Below are positions 22,977-34,796 of a stretch of 64,000 nucleotides of DNA, piece by piece. The notes under the pieces were generated by a model. That model saw only the letters and a program-made list of their open reading frames with translations. It made no database searches and had not been told where the DNA came from. The translations under genes and the position numbers were made by a program. Origin of the DNA: Brachypodium distachyon (lineage: Eukaryota; Streptophyta; Magnoliopsida; Poales; Poaceae); the NCBI RefSeq assembly GCF_000005505.3, contig NC_016131.3:39532855-39596854 (forward strand), given 5' to 3'. Position 1 is the first letter of the stretch, and each line of letters starts with the position of its first letter.

Positions 22977-23255
22977 ATGAAATTCATTATTGAAAAAAAA
23001 AGGACAAACCCAGATCCATCCTGCCCCTCGCTTCGGCTGGTTCGCCGCGCCCACCTCCGAGATCTGGACATGAGCATCGGGACCTCGGTTGCGGCCAACG
23101 ATGGACACGACGCCGCGGTGGATGCGTCGGTGTGCCTGCCTCCCTCTTGCAAGGTGGGACTTGCCCCTACATCTCCAGAGCTGACACCCGTCTCATGTTC
23201 GATGGAAGGTACCAGAGGACATCATCAATTTGATGGGGCTTTATTTGTTCCTTAA
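22977..23255 (+). other. GC-rich coding-like patch, unsupported
   Basis: A short GC-rich open stretch ends near a possible donor (TGCAAG/GTGGGA). A 28-codon peptide beginning MSIGTSVAANDGHDAAVDAS could be a captured exon. No continuing exon or domain was recognised. Confidence 0.15.
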
Positions 23256-24374
23256 TTTGATGGGGCTTTATTTCTTCCTTACCTTCTATGTACAGGAACT
23301 TTTAGTCGGAAGCCAAAGTTCTCTGGCTCCTGGACGATGGAACCCTATGTTGCGCTAGGTTACTTCCTCACTCTCAATTGTCCCAGTAGTCTTTAGGCTG
23401 AGGAGCAAGATTTCTCGCATCTAAAGGTATTGACTCTAGCTATTACAGTTGGATTTGTTAAGAATTTTGGGTACTTTTCTGTTATCTTTTTGTTTCCTAT
23501 TTTTCATTTCAGTACGATACTGCGTTTTGCCCTTCCATTGTTTGCGACAGAAATAAAACACTGCACGCGAACTGAATGGTTGGTTCTTTCATACATGTAC
23601 TGTCACAGTGGCAAATTCTTTTGGCCATAACCATGAGTCACGTTGTTTCGGTCGGTCAGACCTATCAGAAGCAAAAGAGGAGCCTGGCTGAGAATCGCGC
23701 AAGAACTTGGCCATCAGCAGCTACGCTCACCAGTCAGCCGCGCGTGGCAACATGCAAATGATGCGCGGTCACCATGCATGAGCTCATCGGGCTTCGATAC
23801 AGAGAGAGAATTGCGTATTGCCAATGATAATTTGCCCGTATACCTAAGAATTTGCATGTGATACACATATGTTATTATCGTTAGTTGACTGCTAATTGTC
23901 AGTTAAGTCAATTTCAAATTGACCGAAATACCGTTGGGTCCACTGGTCAGGAAAAAAAAATAGGCTGCTTTGGTTGTAATTACGGGCTTAATTGCTGCAT
24001 GCAACCGCATCAATTTTTGACCTGCTTACTTTTTAATGTTGCTTGGCCAATAACCAACGCACGCGTTGCCACTAAGCACATGCTTTAATCGCTGCATGCA
24101 AGCCCTGAATAAACAAAGATTTTACTCGGTCATGGAGTAGATTGCTCCAAATACGACACTTAATTTAGGAAAAGTTTAAAAACCTAAAATGACACTTAAA
24201 TTGGGAAGGAAAGACTACTACATAGGGGCAAAAAAATATTTAATCTCTTACTTAAGGATCAACTAGCGGGCAACTAACCGTAGTGACATATTTGTACTCC
24301 ATGCAAAATTTGAGTGGCATATTTGGAACATACAAATTCTCAGTGGTATTTGCAAATATGAAATTCCCTCTTTG
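23256..24374. other. Intergenic, nothing recognised
   Basis: AT-rich sequence lacking clear genes or element termini. Confidence 0.4.
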
Positions 24375-24704
24375 ATATACTGGACTATGAATTCTTGCAA
24401 TGCAAGTATATATGCAACTGTATTCACAGTGAAATGAAACATCAATTTACAGCACATCACATTAAGCTAGGGCAGGATCTGCTGAGGCCACCAGCACATC
24501 CGGCTTTAATTTGGCTAACCATCCTGATTTTTTTTTTGCCCTTTTCTTTTTCTTTTTCTTTATCTTTTTAATTTTAGACAGAATCTCGTTTCCTTCTCTC
24601 TACGTCATGTATCTTTGCTTTCACATTATCTGGGTCTAAAACGTGAAATGGCACCGGGCTTTTTCGTTAAAAAGAAACATGAACATGGACTGTGATTTGT
24701 TTTT
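24375..24704. repeat. Dispersed duplication, copy 2
   Basis: Matches 21633-21964 with scattered substitutions and small indels. Both copies end after a TTCGTTAAAAAGAAACATG block. Confidence 0.85.
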
Positions 24705-26115
24705 ACACACTGCCCGCTGACGCCGGCCTGGTGGGAACCTCGCCACCGCGGGGAACCCAAACCTCGGCCTCCGGTCTTCCATTCATATTACCTGCGCAGT
24801 AACGTGCTAACATTTAGTATTCAGAGATGCCAGGCTCCCAATCCATCACCACCGCCACTGCCATGGCAACCCAACCCACGAGGCCATGACCACCCCAACC
24901 GAGCTCGCGGAATATCGGCGCCGGGGGCTCTACTATAACTGTGACGAGCAGTATGTGTGCGCGGCCACACGTGCCAGCGCCTCTTCTACCTGAAGTCACG
25001 GAATCGTTACGATTTTTCACAAGCATCTTGAGCATAAAAATGCACCTAGAAAAATTTCAATAATAAAAAATCTTGTATGTTACTTTTAAATTTGTTGAGC
25101 ATCATGTGTATTTTTGAGCACCCCATAATGAATATGGCACGTCTATTGTTGAAAATCGAACAGTTCACGTGACAGTATACTGCTAAATAAAATGAACTGT
25201 GTAGGTTCAATAGAGCAGTATTGAGCCCACTTGTTCCGCTCCGCACGGCCCAAACGGCCCACGCCCGACAAACTTCGTCGTTTACCATCCTGTCTCTCCC
25301 CCGCAGGCCGCAGCCGCCTCTCTTCCCCGTTCCAAACCACGACATCAAGAAGCATCGAACACTGATGGTCGACGTCAGATCCAACGGTGGTTCGGGGCTT
25401 GCCTGCGAGGTCGACGATGGCTCTTGCCGGCCGGCCGTGGCGTGCCGGCAAGGTCGACAAGAGGTTAAGGCCGACGGCCTGACGAATCGAGCGCTGGCGG
25501 CTGGGCAACGAACACGAGCGGCTCTCGTACAGAGCTAGGCGACAAGAGCAAATGGGCTCAGCCCACTAGAAATTATATTTATTGTTAATTGTTTTTAAAT
25601 GGCAAATGCCTAATTCACCCTTACCAAATCGACGGTGTAGATTTATGTACTGCTTGTCTGGTTTCAGCAGTATACGGGTAACGCAAAATCTCTCATATTA
25701 ATTCAAATAAGAATTTGACTTGTGCATTTTAAATTAAAGTTAGAAAACTTGTGAAGGAACTAGACCAAACTGAACACTGCAGTTTTTTCGGATCGTCCGT
25801 CAGAACATTTCACAGACAGAATAATTTTTGCTAACTCGTGCGCTGACAGACAGAGTGTCCATCGCCGCTGCCGGACTGTCCCTGGAAACCTTTGCACGGC
25901 CAGTACGAAGGGAGAACATCTTAACAAACAATTTGGTGTCAATTTTGTGGAGCATCAGAAACAGTAGAGCGCCTGTTCCTGAGCGGATAATTATTTTTCT
26001 TTTTGTGCCTCAGTGACATGGCTGTGCCTCCATGTGGAGCATCAGTGACATTGCTGTGCCTTCTGAGATGTTCATTCTGGGACTTCTCTTTTTTTGCCAT
26101 TTCCAAAATCTATTA
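24705..26115. other. Intergenic, nothing firm
   Basis: Contains a GC-rich patch (about 25220-25540) open on both strands, without domain or splice evidence. The remainder is AT-rich. Confidence 0.35.
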
Positions 26116-26225
26116 TTCCCTCCGTCCTACATTAAGTGACTCAAATTTGTTCAAATATGGATGTATCTATGCCTAAAAACGTATTACGTGTAATAAAAAG
26201 TCATTTAATATGAGACGGAGAAAAT
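26116..26225. mobile_element. Stowaway MITE
   Basis: TCCCTCCGTCCTACATTAAG and the complementary right end TTAATATGAGACGGAGAAA bracket the usual internal motifs (CAAATATGGATGTATCTATG). Confidence 0.8.
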
Positions 26226-26345
26226 ACTATATATTAAAAATACATTACGGAACAACCACAAAAAAGAAAGACACCGGTCGTAGAAAATCTCAAAAAAAAC
26301 GAAACATCTGACCGTTAATTTGATGTACCCAACAAATCTGCGCCT

Positions 26346-26812
26346 TTTTTCCTACAATACACCAAAAAGATGTATCCATTCATTAAAGAATGAGGCTGCG
26401 ACGCAGCAAATTTGGCCCAAGGCCGAGTTTACAACGGGATTAACCCGTGTCTCTCCACTCAACAACCACCGGTAACCTGCTAAACAAGGAATCCCCTGGC
26501 AAACCAGCTTGTCTCCAAGCGCTGTCCTGGCTACCAAATCAGAAACTACTCGATTAACACTAGGCTGAACCTTATTGAAGTCAATTTTGTCCCGGTGCTT
26601 CCAAAGAGACCAACAAACCAACGACACCACTGTAGCCGCCTCTTTCGTAAGCTTACCATTGATTGGCAATGATGCCCACCAGTCCACGAGTTCCATATCA
26701 GCCGTAGGAACCCACTGAAGGAGACATCCCAGAGATGCAGGACTTTAGGCCACACTTGCCGATCAAAAACACAGCCAACCAAGATGTGAGAGATCGTTTC
26801 ATCCACTTGATA
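26346..26812 (-). pseudogene. LINE (non-LTR retrotransposon) 3' fragment
   Basis: 5'-truncated end of a plant L1-type ORF2. One frame reads MDETISHILVGCVFDRQVW, the pattern of the zf-RVT region that follows reverse transcriptase in plant LINEs. A frameshift near 26700 leads to a second frame ending HLFGVL and TAG at 26349-26351, with a short A-rich tail beyond (element read on the minus strand). No RT or endonuclease remains. A 24-bp direct repeat (26807-26830 and 26852-26875) lies at the truncated 5' junction. Confidence 0.7.
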
Positions 26813-26875
26813 CTGTACATCCTCCTACCGTACAACCTTATAATCAATCTTTTGATACTGTACATCCTCCTACCG
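26807..26875. repeat. 24-bp direct repeat at LINE 5' junction
   Basis: TTGATACTGTACATCCTCCT plus CCG... occurs at 26807 and again at 26852, spaced 45 bp. It could be filler DNA from insertion or double-strand break repair. Confidence 0.7.
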
Positions 26876-27329
26876 TCCCACGTCCCATCCATGGCCCTTG
26901 CGTCCTCCGTCCTCTCGCTGCGCCGCCGTCGGTATGTGTGCCGCCCGTTCTGTCGCTGCGCCGCCGGCCCGCCGTCGGCACCTGTGGAACGGAAGGTTTC
27001 CTTGACTCCTTATCACGTATCCGGCCGGAAGACGCCATGTACGCACCACGCCCATACACCATCCTTGCCGACGTGCTGCCAGGCCTCTTCGCTTCACCCG
27101 TATGTGTCCATCTACGCTTTTATAGAAGCTGCGTGTTTAGTTCTCGATCTTATCAATCGAACGCTCTACAGATTTTGTATTCATTAATCGTGTTATAGAA
27201 GGAGGCTGATCGATACCTTTTCCTTTTCCTTTTACGGTGGTATGTTTTGCAGAGCGTGGTGATTGCATCAGCTCATGCATGAAAACGAATTTGTTGATGG
27301 CCTTTCTCGTCATACTGGACATACCAGGT

Positions 27330-28041
27330 TTTTAGTTTACGCAAGTTTGTACCGAAAGAATTGACCAAAAGTTGATGTCTTAAATCGTGAAACATGTAAG
27401 AAATTCGAGACCATGGTTATGTTTGTCTCGTGAAGTTGGTCCAAAGCGGTTGAGCCGAGAGAGTTGACCAAAAATTAACTTTTTAAACCGTCGGTCATAC
27501 GAGAAATCCGAGACCATGGTTAAGTTCGTCTTTTGAAGTTTCTTGAAAACTACTGCAACGTTGTTCGGTTGAGCCGAGAGAGTTGACCAAAATTGACTTT
27601 TTAAACCGTCAGTCATACGACAAATCCAAGACCATGCTTGAGTTCGTCATTTGAAGTTGGTTGAAAACTTCTGTAGTGTTGTTCGGTTGAGCCGAGAGGG
27701 ATGAGCAAAAATTGACTTCTTAAACAATGAGATGTGAGAAATCCAAGACCATGGTTGCATTCGTCTCATGAAGTTGGTCGAAACCGTCTATAGGGTTGTT
27801 CGGATGAAACGACAGAGTTGACCAAATGTTGACTTTTTAAACTGTATAAGTCATGTGTGAAATCCGAGATCATGGTTGAATTCGTCTTGTCAAGTTGGTT
27901 AAAAGCGACTATAAGATTGTTCGGCTGAGCAGACAGAATGAAACCAAAATTTATATTTTCAAATGGTGAATCATTTGAGAAAACCGAGACCATGGTTAGA
28001 TTCGTTTCGTGAAGTTGATCAAAATCGGTTATAGAGTTGTT
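27330..28041. repeat. ~120-bp tandem repeat array, about six units
   Basis: Units repeat with a period of roughly 115-120 bp. Each contains a near-constant core (GAAATCCGAGACCATGGTT, then TTCGTCT..TGAAGTTGGT, GTTGTTCGG, GAGAGAGTTGACCAAAA, TTGACTTTTTAAAC). Units start near 27330 (partial), 27420, 27530, 27648, 27762, 27880 and 28000 (partial). They differ at many positions, so the array is old or not homogenised. No family name is assigned. Confidence 0.88.
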
Positions 28042-28668
28042 ACTAGTAATGGAGGAAAGAAATGGAGGAAAGAAATCATGCTCATGGATGCATATGGATC
28101 GTGGTGGATTTGTCTAGGACTTACCTTTTTTTACTAGTAATAAAAGTAAGTACTATTCTTTTGATCTTCCAGTATTGATATTTAAGCCCTTAGATCTGCT
28201 AAATGCAGGGATTCTATTCATTCGTCCCTTAGATCTTCTAGTAATAAAAGGCCTTCTTCTTCCGTCCATCTTCAACCTTCAAGCTTTGCTAACTCTGTAC
28301 CCTTCTGGAGGGCCTGATTAAACGAAGGACAACACATTAGTACTCAACTAGAATAGGTGAACTGCGTCGTTTTTGGCATCACAGAACGAAGACCATTGTT
28401 CACGCACAGCTTGATATAGGAAAATGCTTTTGTTTTTAGGGTCCAGGATTTATAAACAAAACGATACACAATCGATCAATATAACAGATGATATTTGCAT
28501 TGGTATTTTGGGAGAAAGACACCATCTAGCTTCAGACTTCCAGGGGCACAATTTTGCTTTTTCAAATACACCTTCTAATTTCCCAAAAAAAATACACCTT
28601 CTAAGTACGAGTACAGGGTTCTCGTGAGAAAAAACATAACACTATCGACACCATCTCAATTATTTATT
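28042..28668. other. Intergenic, nothing recognised
   Basis: AT-rich. A short tandem of AATGGAGGAAAGA lies at its start. No gene seen. Confidence 0.4.
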
Positions 28669-28774
28669 CTCTCCGTCCCATATTAATTGACTTTCTATTA
28701 CATGTATCTAAATGTTTTTTGGGTATAGATACATTCATATTTGAACAAATTTGAGTCACTTGGGACGGAGGGAG
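28669..28774. mobile_element. Stowaway MITE
   Basis: Left CTCTCCGTCCCATATTAATT and right complement ACTTGGGACGGAGGGAG, with family-specific internal motifs. Confidence 0.85.
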
Positions 28775-30550
28775 TAAAATATTAGATCTTGTATTTAACA
28801 GTAAAGATTTAATTAGTCCGATATGTTTGAGGCCAATAAAACCCCAAAGTGGTTTAAATTCCACATAAGCCCAATATGTTACGACTTTAAACACAACACG
28901 CATACACCGTTAAACGACCAATATGTTTACAAAAATATATAATTACTCTTCATACAAATATATATAATTGCTTACAAAAATGTATATTGCATTGCTCGAG
29001 GCCTCAAACTTTAAATCAACCTACTAATGTAATATTATTTATGAGCAAATGATCCGCCAGCGAACCAAACACGAACTTACAAAATATCGCTACAAAGTAT
29101 CGTAGCTCAAATAATCTGAACTTTAATCTGAATATTGATAGAATAATCAAGTGAAACTTTAATCTTGCATTATGATTAATTATCATGTAAATCATACAAT
29201 TTGGTGTACGCATGACTACCGGTGCAAAAAAACCGATCCCCGATTCCGCATTAGAACTTGAGTTTTATTTACAAATGTTTGATGTATCACTGGTAAAGAT
29301 CTGAGGTTTGTAGGTGATCTGAACATAAAATAAAAATAATAAGCTAATATCATGTACAAACAATCAACTGGTCCAATGCAATGTGGTCAAAAGAAAAAAA
29401 CTGGTCAAATGCAAAATTAGATTATCCAGCCCACACACGATTTAACCTTTAGTTCTAGATTTTGCTATACAAGGTCGTTATAAATAAAATATTGTGATGC
29501 TTAATAAGTCAGTTTTTCTAACAACCTATCTTGTAGCGGAATTTATATTGAGCGAATGTTCGCTCTTTAGTCTTTTGGAGCGAACGATCTGCTGGCCATC
29601 CAATTGAGAAGATTGTGCCTGATATCGCGCCATGTGTCTTGTGGGGTGACAACTTTTAGTTATGTGGCGTGGCAACTTTGGTTCCGTACGGTGACAACTT
29701 TGGTCTGTGAGGGGGGGGGGCAATTTTAGTTATGTGCGGATGAAAACTTTTGTCTGTGAGGATGACAACTTTGCCCGTCACGCCGGAAGATCAGGAGACG
29801 AAAGTTTGCAAATAATGATTAATTATATTTCTTGCGCAATTGCGAGGTTTTTTGTTTAATAAGTTCTGAATTTTATACATTGTCGAAAACCAGGTACAAA
29901 CATATCATTACTGTTATCTTAATTCTGAGTAATAAATCACATGGTATAAAAAAAGCACTCGGGTAGTCATCAGGTTTCTCCAACTTTTTTAAAATTTATG
30001 GGAGTTAATTTCATGTTCTTTCTTGATTATTTTAACTCATAGAATTTTAAATGAACCACACAAATGTACCCATATAAGAATTTGAATCAACCCGCGCAAA
30101 CACGCTACTCTGCTAGGGTTCCACAAACACCAAGAAACTATGAAATATGCCACAAATGTTAGCAACACTTGGAAATATGCCACAAATGTTACAAAAGCTT
30201 ACAAAGACTGAGAAACTTAGAAATTCCAAAATGAATTCCAGGATACCATGCCAACATAATAGGAGCCAAGCAAAATGAATTTCAGGATTCCAGACCCAAA
30301 CGAGCTGTTACATGTTACAGACATCACACTATGTTAAAAAAAGAGCCGTAGGTTAGCAGATAGTAGTAGTTTAGAGAAGTAGTACAAATAAATTGCGCAC
30401 CAAAAATAAGATGCAAAAATAATTATACTAGCTTCTACTAGTACTCGTACTGGCAAAACTAACAATAGTAAGTCGCATAACTCACTCTCAGTTGGAAACT
30501 ATTACGAAAAGGTACCACCTGAAATAATGATCAGCATATGTACATGAGTG
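28775..30550. other. Intergenic flank of the kinase gene
   Basis: AT-rich, with one minisatellite-like stretch (29645-29775, listed separately). The last few hundred bases presumably hold the 3'UTR of the receptor kinase. No other gene seen. Confidence 0.4.
29645..29775. repeat. Degenerate ~22-bp repeats of GTGACAACTTT type
   Basis: About six imperfect copies of a unit like GGTGACAACTTTGGTCTGTG, with a run of ten G at 29711-29720. Confidence 0.65.
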
Positions 30551-30644
30551 TTAACAAATGATCATGAAGCCAGCAGGCCCTATCCCAAAATTGAATACCG
30601 TAGTCCTAACTAAGCAAGCAAACTGATATAAACAACAATTCACA

Positions 30645-33161
30645 TCATCTGGGACCAGAGAGCCGCACAGCTGAAAGTAAAGCCTCGCTGTTGTAGTCTG
30701 ACATCCCCGACGATGTGCCCTCCTCGCTACTCGATTTGAAAGCGTTCGCGTACAATCTGTATCCAATTTGAGAGGATGTCGGTGGCTGGGGCACGTCGCA
30801 GACACATTCGAGCATCTGTACGACTTTCGACATGGAAGGTCTCTGATAAAAATCCTCCTGGATGCACCACAGAGCAACCTTGATAGCAATCTCCAACCGC
30901 TCATCCTTGTCATTGTATTTCAGTTTTGCATCGAAGATCTCACGAAGATCACCTTCCTCCAGCTTCTTGAAAGCGAAGGATGGGAAATGAGCTTTCTCCG
31001 AGCCTTCCACAGGATCAAAGTTCTTCCTCCCGCTGATAATCTCAAGCAGCACCATGCCATAACTGTACACGTCACTCTTCTCTGAGATGGCATAGTTGGT
31101 GATCCACTCGGGCGCTAGATAGCCCCGCGTGCCTCTCAACGTCGTGAAAACATGGCTCTGCTCCCTGCTCATCAACTTGGCAAGGCCAAAGTCAGATACC
31201 TTTACAAGGAAGTTTTCATCAAGTAGAACATTCTCAGGTTTGATGTCACAATGAATGATCTTTGATTCGCAATCCTGATGGAGGTACGCCAATCCCTTTG
31301 CCGTTCCTAGTGCAATATTAAACCTTGTATCCCAGTCCAGAAGGGGATCATCCTCTTTAGCACGGAAAATCCACCTTTCCAGTGACCCCTTTGCCATGTA
31401 CTCATATGCAAGAAGCCTGTGTGACCCCTCAGCACAGAAGCCTCGGAGTTTAACTAGATGGATATGGTGGATGCTGCCAATTATTGTCACCTCAGAACGG
31501 AATTCTTTCTTCCCTTGGCCTATGCTCTCCAGCTTCTTTACAGCAATGCGACTGCCATCTGGTAGTGTTCCCAGATATACAGATCCAAATCCTCCCTGGC
31601 CAAGCTTGTTAGAAAAGTTGTTTGTTGCATCTTCGAGCTGACTGTAAGTGAATCGCATTGGTGCTCCAGATATCGTCTGCAGATATCCATCATCCTCTGA
31701 AGAACCAGCCTCATCTTGTGAATGTGGAGGATACCTCTTCCTCCTATAAATGAAGAAACCAACATAAACAAGGACCCCTATGACGGCCAAAGTTCCAACT
31801 AGAATGACAACAATAATGATAGTGTGTTGTCCACTGCCATCACCACCTTGCCCTGAGCCATGGTTACTGCTAGATACCTTGATGAAAGATGCATAATTGG
31901 CTTTACTTCCACCTTTCTGCTGCAAGCTACCGATCTCGTTAAAAAGGAAGCAATTGCCTGAAGTTTGGTCAAAGAACATGGCAACACATGAGCAATTTCC
32001 CATGCAAGCATTCTTGCAACCTGTGATGTTTGTATTGGCCATGGGTGAGGTAAAGCTAGTACCGATATACCCAACACCAGTATCGAGTTGAGCTAGCTGA
32101 AACACCTCTTTTGAGTTACATGGTGATACCAGACCAGGGTTGCAGTTTGAAAAGGAGCTAAGGGCTGAAGGGCACTGGCATCCTGTCCCACTATTGCAAA
32201 TGGAGTATGGTTTGCAGTGGGCTGGCGTGTCACATGAGTCCTGCGGGATTGTGGTCGGGAGAGTAGTCTTGCCATTCCCACTCTGCAGCATAGAGAAGGT
32301 AATCGATCCATCATTACCGAGGACAGCAGCAAACGTGGTATTGGCATCACCCTGCTGCGATATGACGAGCTGTGATAGAAGAGACCCTGTCTGATCATAG
32401 AAGTACCAAGAAGTTGAACTGAGATTTGCAGAGTAGATGGCACCATTCTTGTTGACGATCAACTTATTATCCTGCAGTACAGACCAGTACGGTTGGGGTT
32501 TCTTGAAGCCCGCATACAACATCATGTCCCCAGATTTGATTTGAAGTGTATATGTCATGTTCTGAGTGTTGGACTGACTCACAAGGGTCATTCCATCAAT
32601 GAAGCTCTGTCCAGAGAGAAGTGTGTTAGTTGGATAGCTGAAACTCTGCCACAGAGGAGAAGAGCTATCTTTGCCGAGCACTACAAGATTGCCAGAGTCC
32701 AGCAGCTGCATAGAGGCGCCCTTTCCAGAGATATTGGCAGTCCAGACAGCGGAGCCTACAGACTGCAGGTAGGCATTGCCATCCTTGTCGAACACAAAGC
32801 TATCGGAATGAGAAACAGGAGAGTTGGCATTGGCAGTCCAGACGACAGAAGTGCTGGCCAGGTGGATCACTGCAAGTAAGTAAGATGTGCTCTCTGACGT
32901 ACTACTAGTGACAAAACCAAAGCCAAATAATGAGGCATTTGAGAGCAGAAAGATCCCATTGTTATCAATGTAATCCATTTCCGAGCCAATGAACCCTGGC
33001 AGGAGAACTTGTCTCTGAGTACTGCCGCTGCATATTATCCAGAGGTTGGCCAACACAAGCATCCATAGCATAATGAAGCATATTGAAGACCAGTGACCTT
33101 TGCTGCTCCCTTTCATGTGTATGAAAGATATGCCCCACAGTTGGCAATCTTCGGAAACCAT
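30645..33161 (-). CDS. SD2-5: G-type lectin S-receptor-like Ser/Thr kinase (SD2-5 type), 838 aa
   Basis: Single-pass plasma-membrane receptor kinase. Order: signal peptide (hydrophobic about 27-45); bulb-lectin domain (about 60-180, with LDSGNLVVL and LWQSFSYPTNTLL); Cys-rich segment (310-350); PAN/apple-like region (about 352-428, CKNACMGNCSC); transmembrane helix (about 447-471); kinase (about 519-790). Kinase landmarks: glycine loop GQGGFGSV at 521-528, Lys542, Glu557, catalytic HCD at 637-639, DFG at 657-659, APE at 683-685. The residue before the catalytic Asp is Cys, so this is a non-RD kinase, a class linked to immune signalling. Architecture and the SAVRLSGPR C-terminus match SD2-5 proteins in other plants (from memory). 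The ORF is uninterrupted. Met16 could also be the start and would place the signal peptide closer to the N-terminus. A 5'UTR intron is predicted upstream. Ligand unknown; role in defence or abiotic stress is family-level inference. Confidence 0.95.
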   Translation of the reverse strand: MVSEDCQLWGISFIHMKGSSKGHWSSICFIMLWMLVLANLWIICSGSTQRQVLLPGFIGSEMDYIDNNGIFLLSNASLFGFGFVTSSTSESTSYLLAVIHLASTSVVWTANANSPVSHSDSFVFDKDGNAYLQSVGSAVWTANISGKGASMQLLDSGNLVVLGKDSSSPLWQSFSYPTNTLLSGQSFIDGMTLVSQSNTQNMTYTLQIKSGDMMLYAGFKKPQPYWSVLQDNKLIVNKNGAIYSANLSSTSWYFYDQTGSLLSQLVISQQGDANTTFAAVLGNDGSITFSMLQSGNGKTTLPTTIPQDSCDTPAHCKPYSICNSGTGCQCPSALSSFSNCNPGLVSPCNSKEVFQLAQLDTGVGYIGTSFTSPMANTNITGCKNACMGNCSCVAMFFDQTSGNCFLFNEIGSLQQKGGSKANYASFIKVSSSNHGSGQGGDGSGQHTIIIVVILVGTLAVIGVLVYVGFFIYRRKRYPPHSQDEAGSSEDDGYLQTISGAPMRFTYSQLEDATNNFSNKLGQGGFGSVYLGTLPDGSRIAVKKLESIGQGKKEFRSEVTIIGSIHHIHLVKLRGFCAEGSHRLLAYEYMAKGSLERWIFRAKEDDPLLDWDTRFNIALGTAKGLAYLHQDCESKIIHCDIKPENVLLDENFLVKVSDFGLAKLMSREQSHVFTTLRGTRGYLAPEWITNYAISEKSDVYSYGMVLLEIISGRKNFDPVEGSEKAHFPSFAFKKLEEGDLREIFDAKLKYNDKDERLEIAIKVALWCIQEDFYQRPSMSKVVQMLECVCDVPQPPTSSQIGYRLYANAFKSSSEEGTSSGMSDYNSEALLSAVRLSGPR

Positions 33162-33178
33162 CCAGTCATTAATGTCGC

Positions 33179-33915
33179 CTGAATTGTGAAGACAATTAGA
33201 AGCTCAGTTGGTAGAGGAAATATTGGAGTCTGTATACTGAATGTAATTCTGCATGCAGCATTTTGACAGGTCTACACTTGGTAGAGGAAATAACTTGCAC
33301 TTATACAGTTTCAAGCATGCAAAAATAATACGACTGTAAGGGACCTCAAATAGGTTGTCATCATGGCAAATATAGGCTACTCAAAATGTACTGCTAAGTA
33401 GGTGGTTCCTTGTTCCTTGTGCAAGACAAGATTTCTTGCAACAATAACTATTTTTCTTCTTCTGAGAAGAGGTCTTAAAGTTCAAATTGATTTGTTTCTC
33501 CCTTTCCAATTTTCTTCGTTTTGCTTTTGTTTCTACTCCAAAGTCCAAACTACAAATTAAACTGAGAGCGACGCGCGGAGACGATAAATCGGATAAAAGC
33601 GTGGGTGTCCTACAATACAAGCATATGCATTTCCATTTCAGCGAGAACTTCTACATATCATATCATTACAGAATTGGAAACCCTCGTTCGTTTCTTGCTC
33701 CACTCGAGCTTAAAAATTCACAGCAAAACACGCTAAATTCGCGAAGCAAAATCCAGAACCCGAGCAGGAACCAAGGACAAGCAATAAAACAAAATTAGCA
33801 CACTAACAAGTAAACATAGGCAGCAAGAAAGATCCATCCAAGGGGAGAGGGGGGAAAAGAAGGAACAAGAACTGAGGGCCTGGAGTGGACGGAAGGAGAG
33901 AAGCGGTCGACACAC
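33179..33915 (-). other. Predicted 5'UTR intron of the SD2-5-type kinase gene
   Basis: On the minus strand a CT-rich leader (about 34130-33916) ends in CCCAG/GTGTG. The sequence just before the coding start has a CTTCACAATTCAG/GCGACATT acceptor. Together they give a 737-bp leader intron joining 17 bp before the first ATG. This is inferred from splice consensus only. Confidence 0.55.
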
Positions 33916-34643
33916 CTGGGAATTCCAGGAGAAGAAGAAGAGGAAGAGACCGGAGGAGGCAGCCGGGAACCTTGAAAAAGATTTGGTGGGAGTAGAGAGA
34001 GACCTGAGGTCGAGGAAGGAGGCGGCGACGGTGGTGGGGGCGGAGGTAGTTGGGAGGTGGAAGAAGCAGTAGAAGATGATCTGGGATTGATGGGGTGGTG
34101 GTGGTAGATAGACTGAAGACTTGATGGACGTGCAAGTGGTATTGTGGTATCGTCCTCTAGTATTTTTTTACACTATCACTTCCTTGTTTAATAATTTCTG
34201 TAGCTCTTTTAGTACTGGTATTTGTTTAGCTTGCAACAGATGGATCAGCGACGTTCGCTCTACGTCCATGAAGAGAATATATGACTTGTTTAAGGGGATT
34301 AAATAATCGTGATTTGCCAGTGCATTTAATTTTCTGGATCTCTGTGATCGTACTAGGCTAGCTATCGAAAATAATCAATCCTCCTACACAGCTTTAGGGT
34401 CTATGGGCTCCGTAGGCAGGGGACTAATCCTTGTTGTCCGTTGGAAGTTTCGATTTCGAGGCTTATGGGCGACCTTTGATTTGATTTTTTTCGGTACAAT
34501 ATGAACCGTTCATTTGTCTTGATCTAGTGGTCTCTGTCGTTTATTTTATGGAGTACTTAGGCGAAAATCACCGGAGTACCTTGATTTGAAGGGCAAAATT
34601 GTAATCGTGTGATTATATTTTTGGTTTTTTTCCGTGCTAGCTT

Positions 34644-34796
34644 TTAGTGCTCGAAATGAAGACGCAAACGTCGTCGGCTGTTGCGGACGACGCCGCCGTC
34701 GAGGAACGACGGAACGTAGCTGGACATGTCCTCAAACGTGTCCGGCGTCATCGCCACCATGCGTTGGAACAGGTTCCTCACGGGAGCTGGCCGCAT
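34644..34796 (-). pseudogene. Small GC-rich ORF, possible captured fragment
   Basis: A 50-codon ORF from ATG at 34796 reads MRPAPVRNLFQRMVAMTPDT and continues with FEDMSSYVPSFLDGG before a basic tail. It has higher GC and a more protein-like composition than its surroundings. I do not recognise it. It may be an exon fragment moved by a transposon. Confidence 0.25.

Noticed and set aside
26735..27198. Plus-strand ORFs of 150 and 86 aa
   Set aside because: They overlap in different frames, begin inside an antisense LINE fragment and match no recognised domain.
34121..34306. Short ORF upstream of the kinase gene
   Set aside because: AT-rich, no domain, lies in the presumed kinase promoter.
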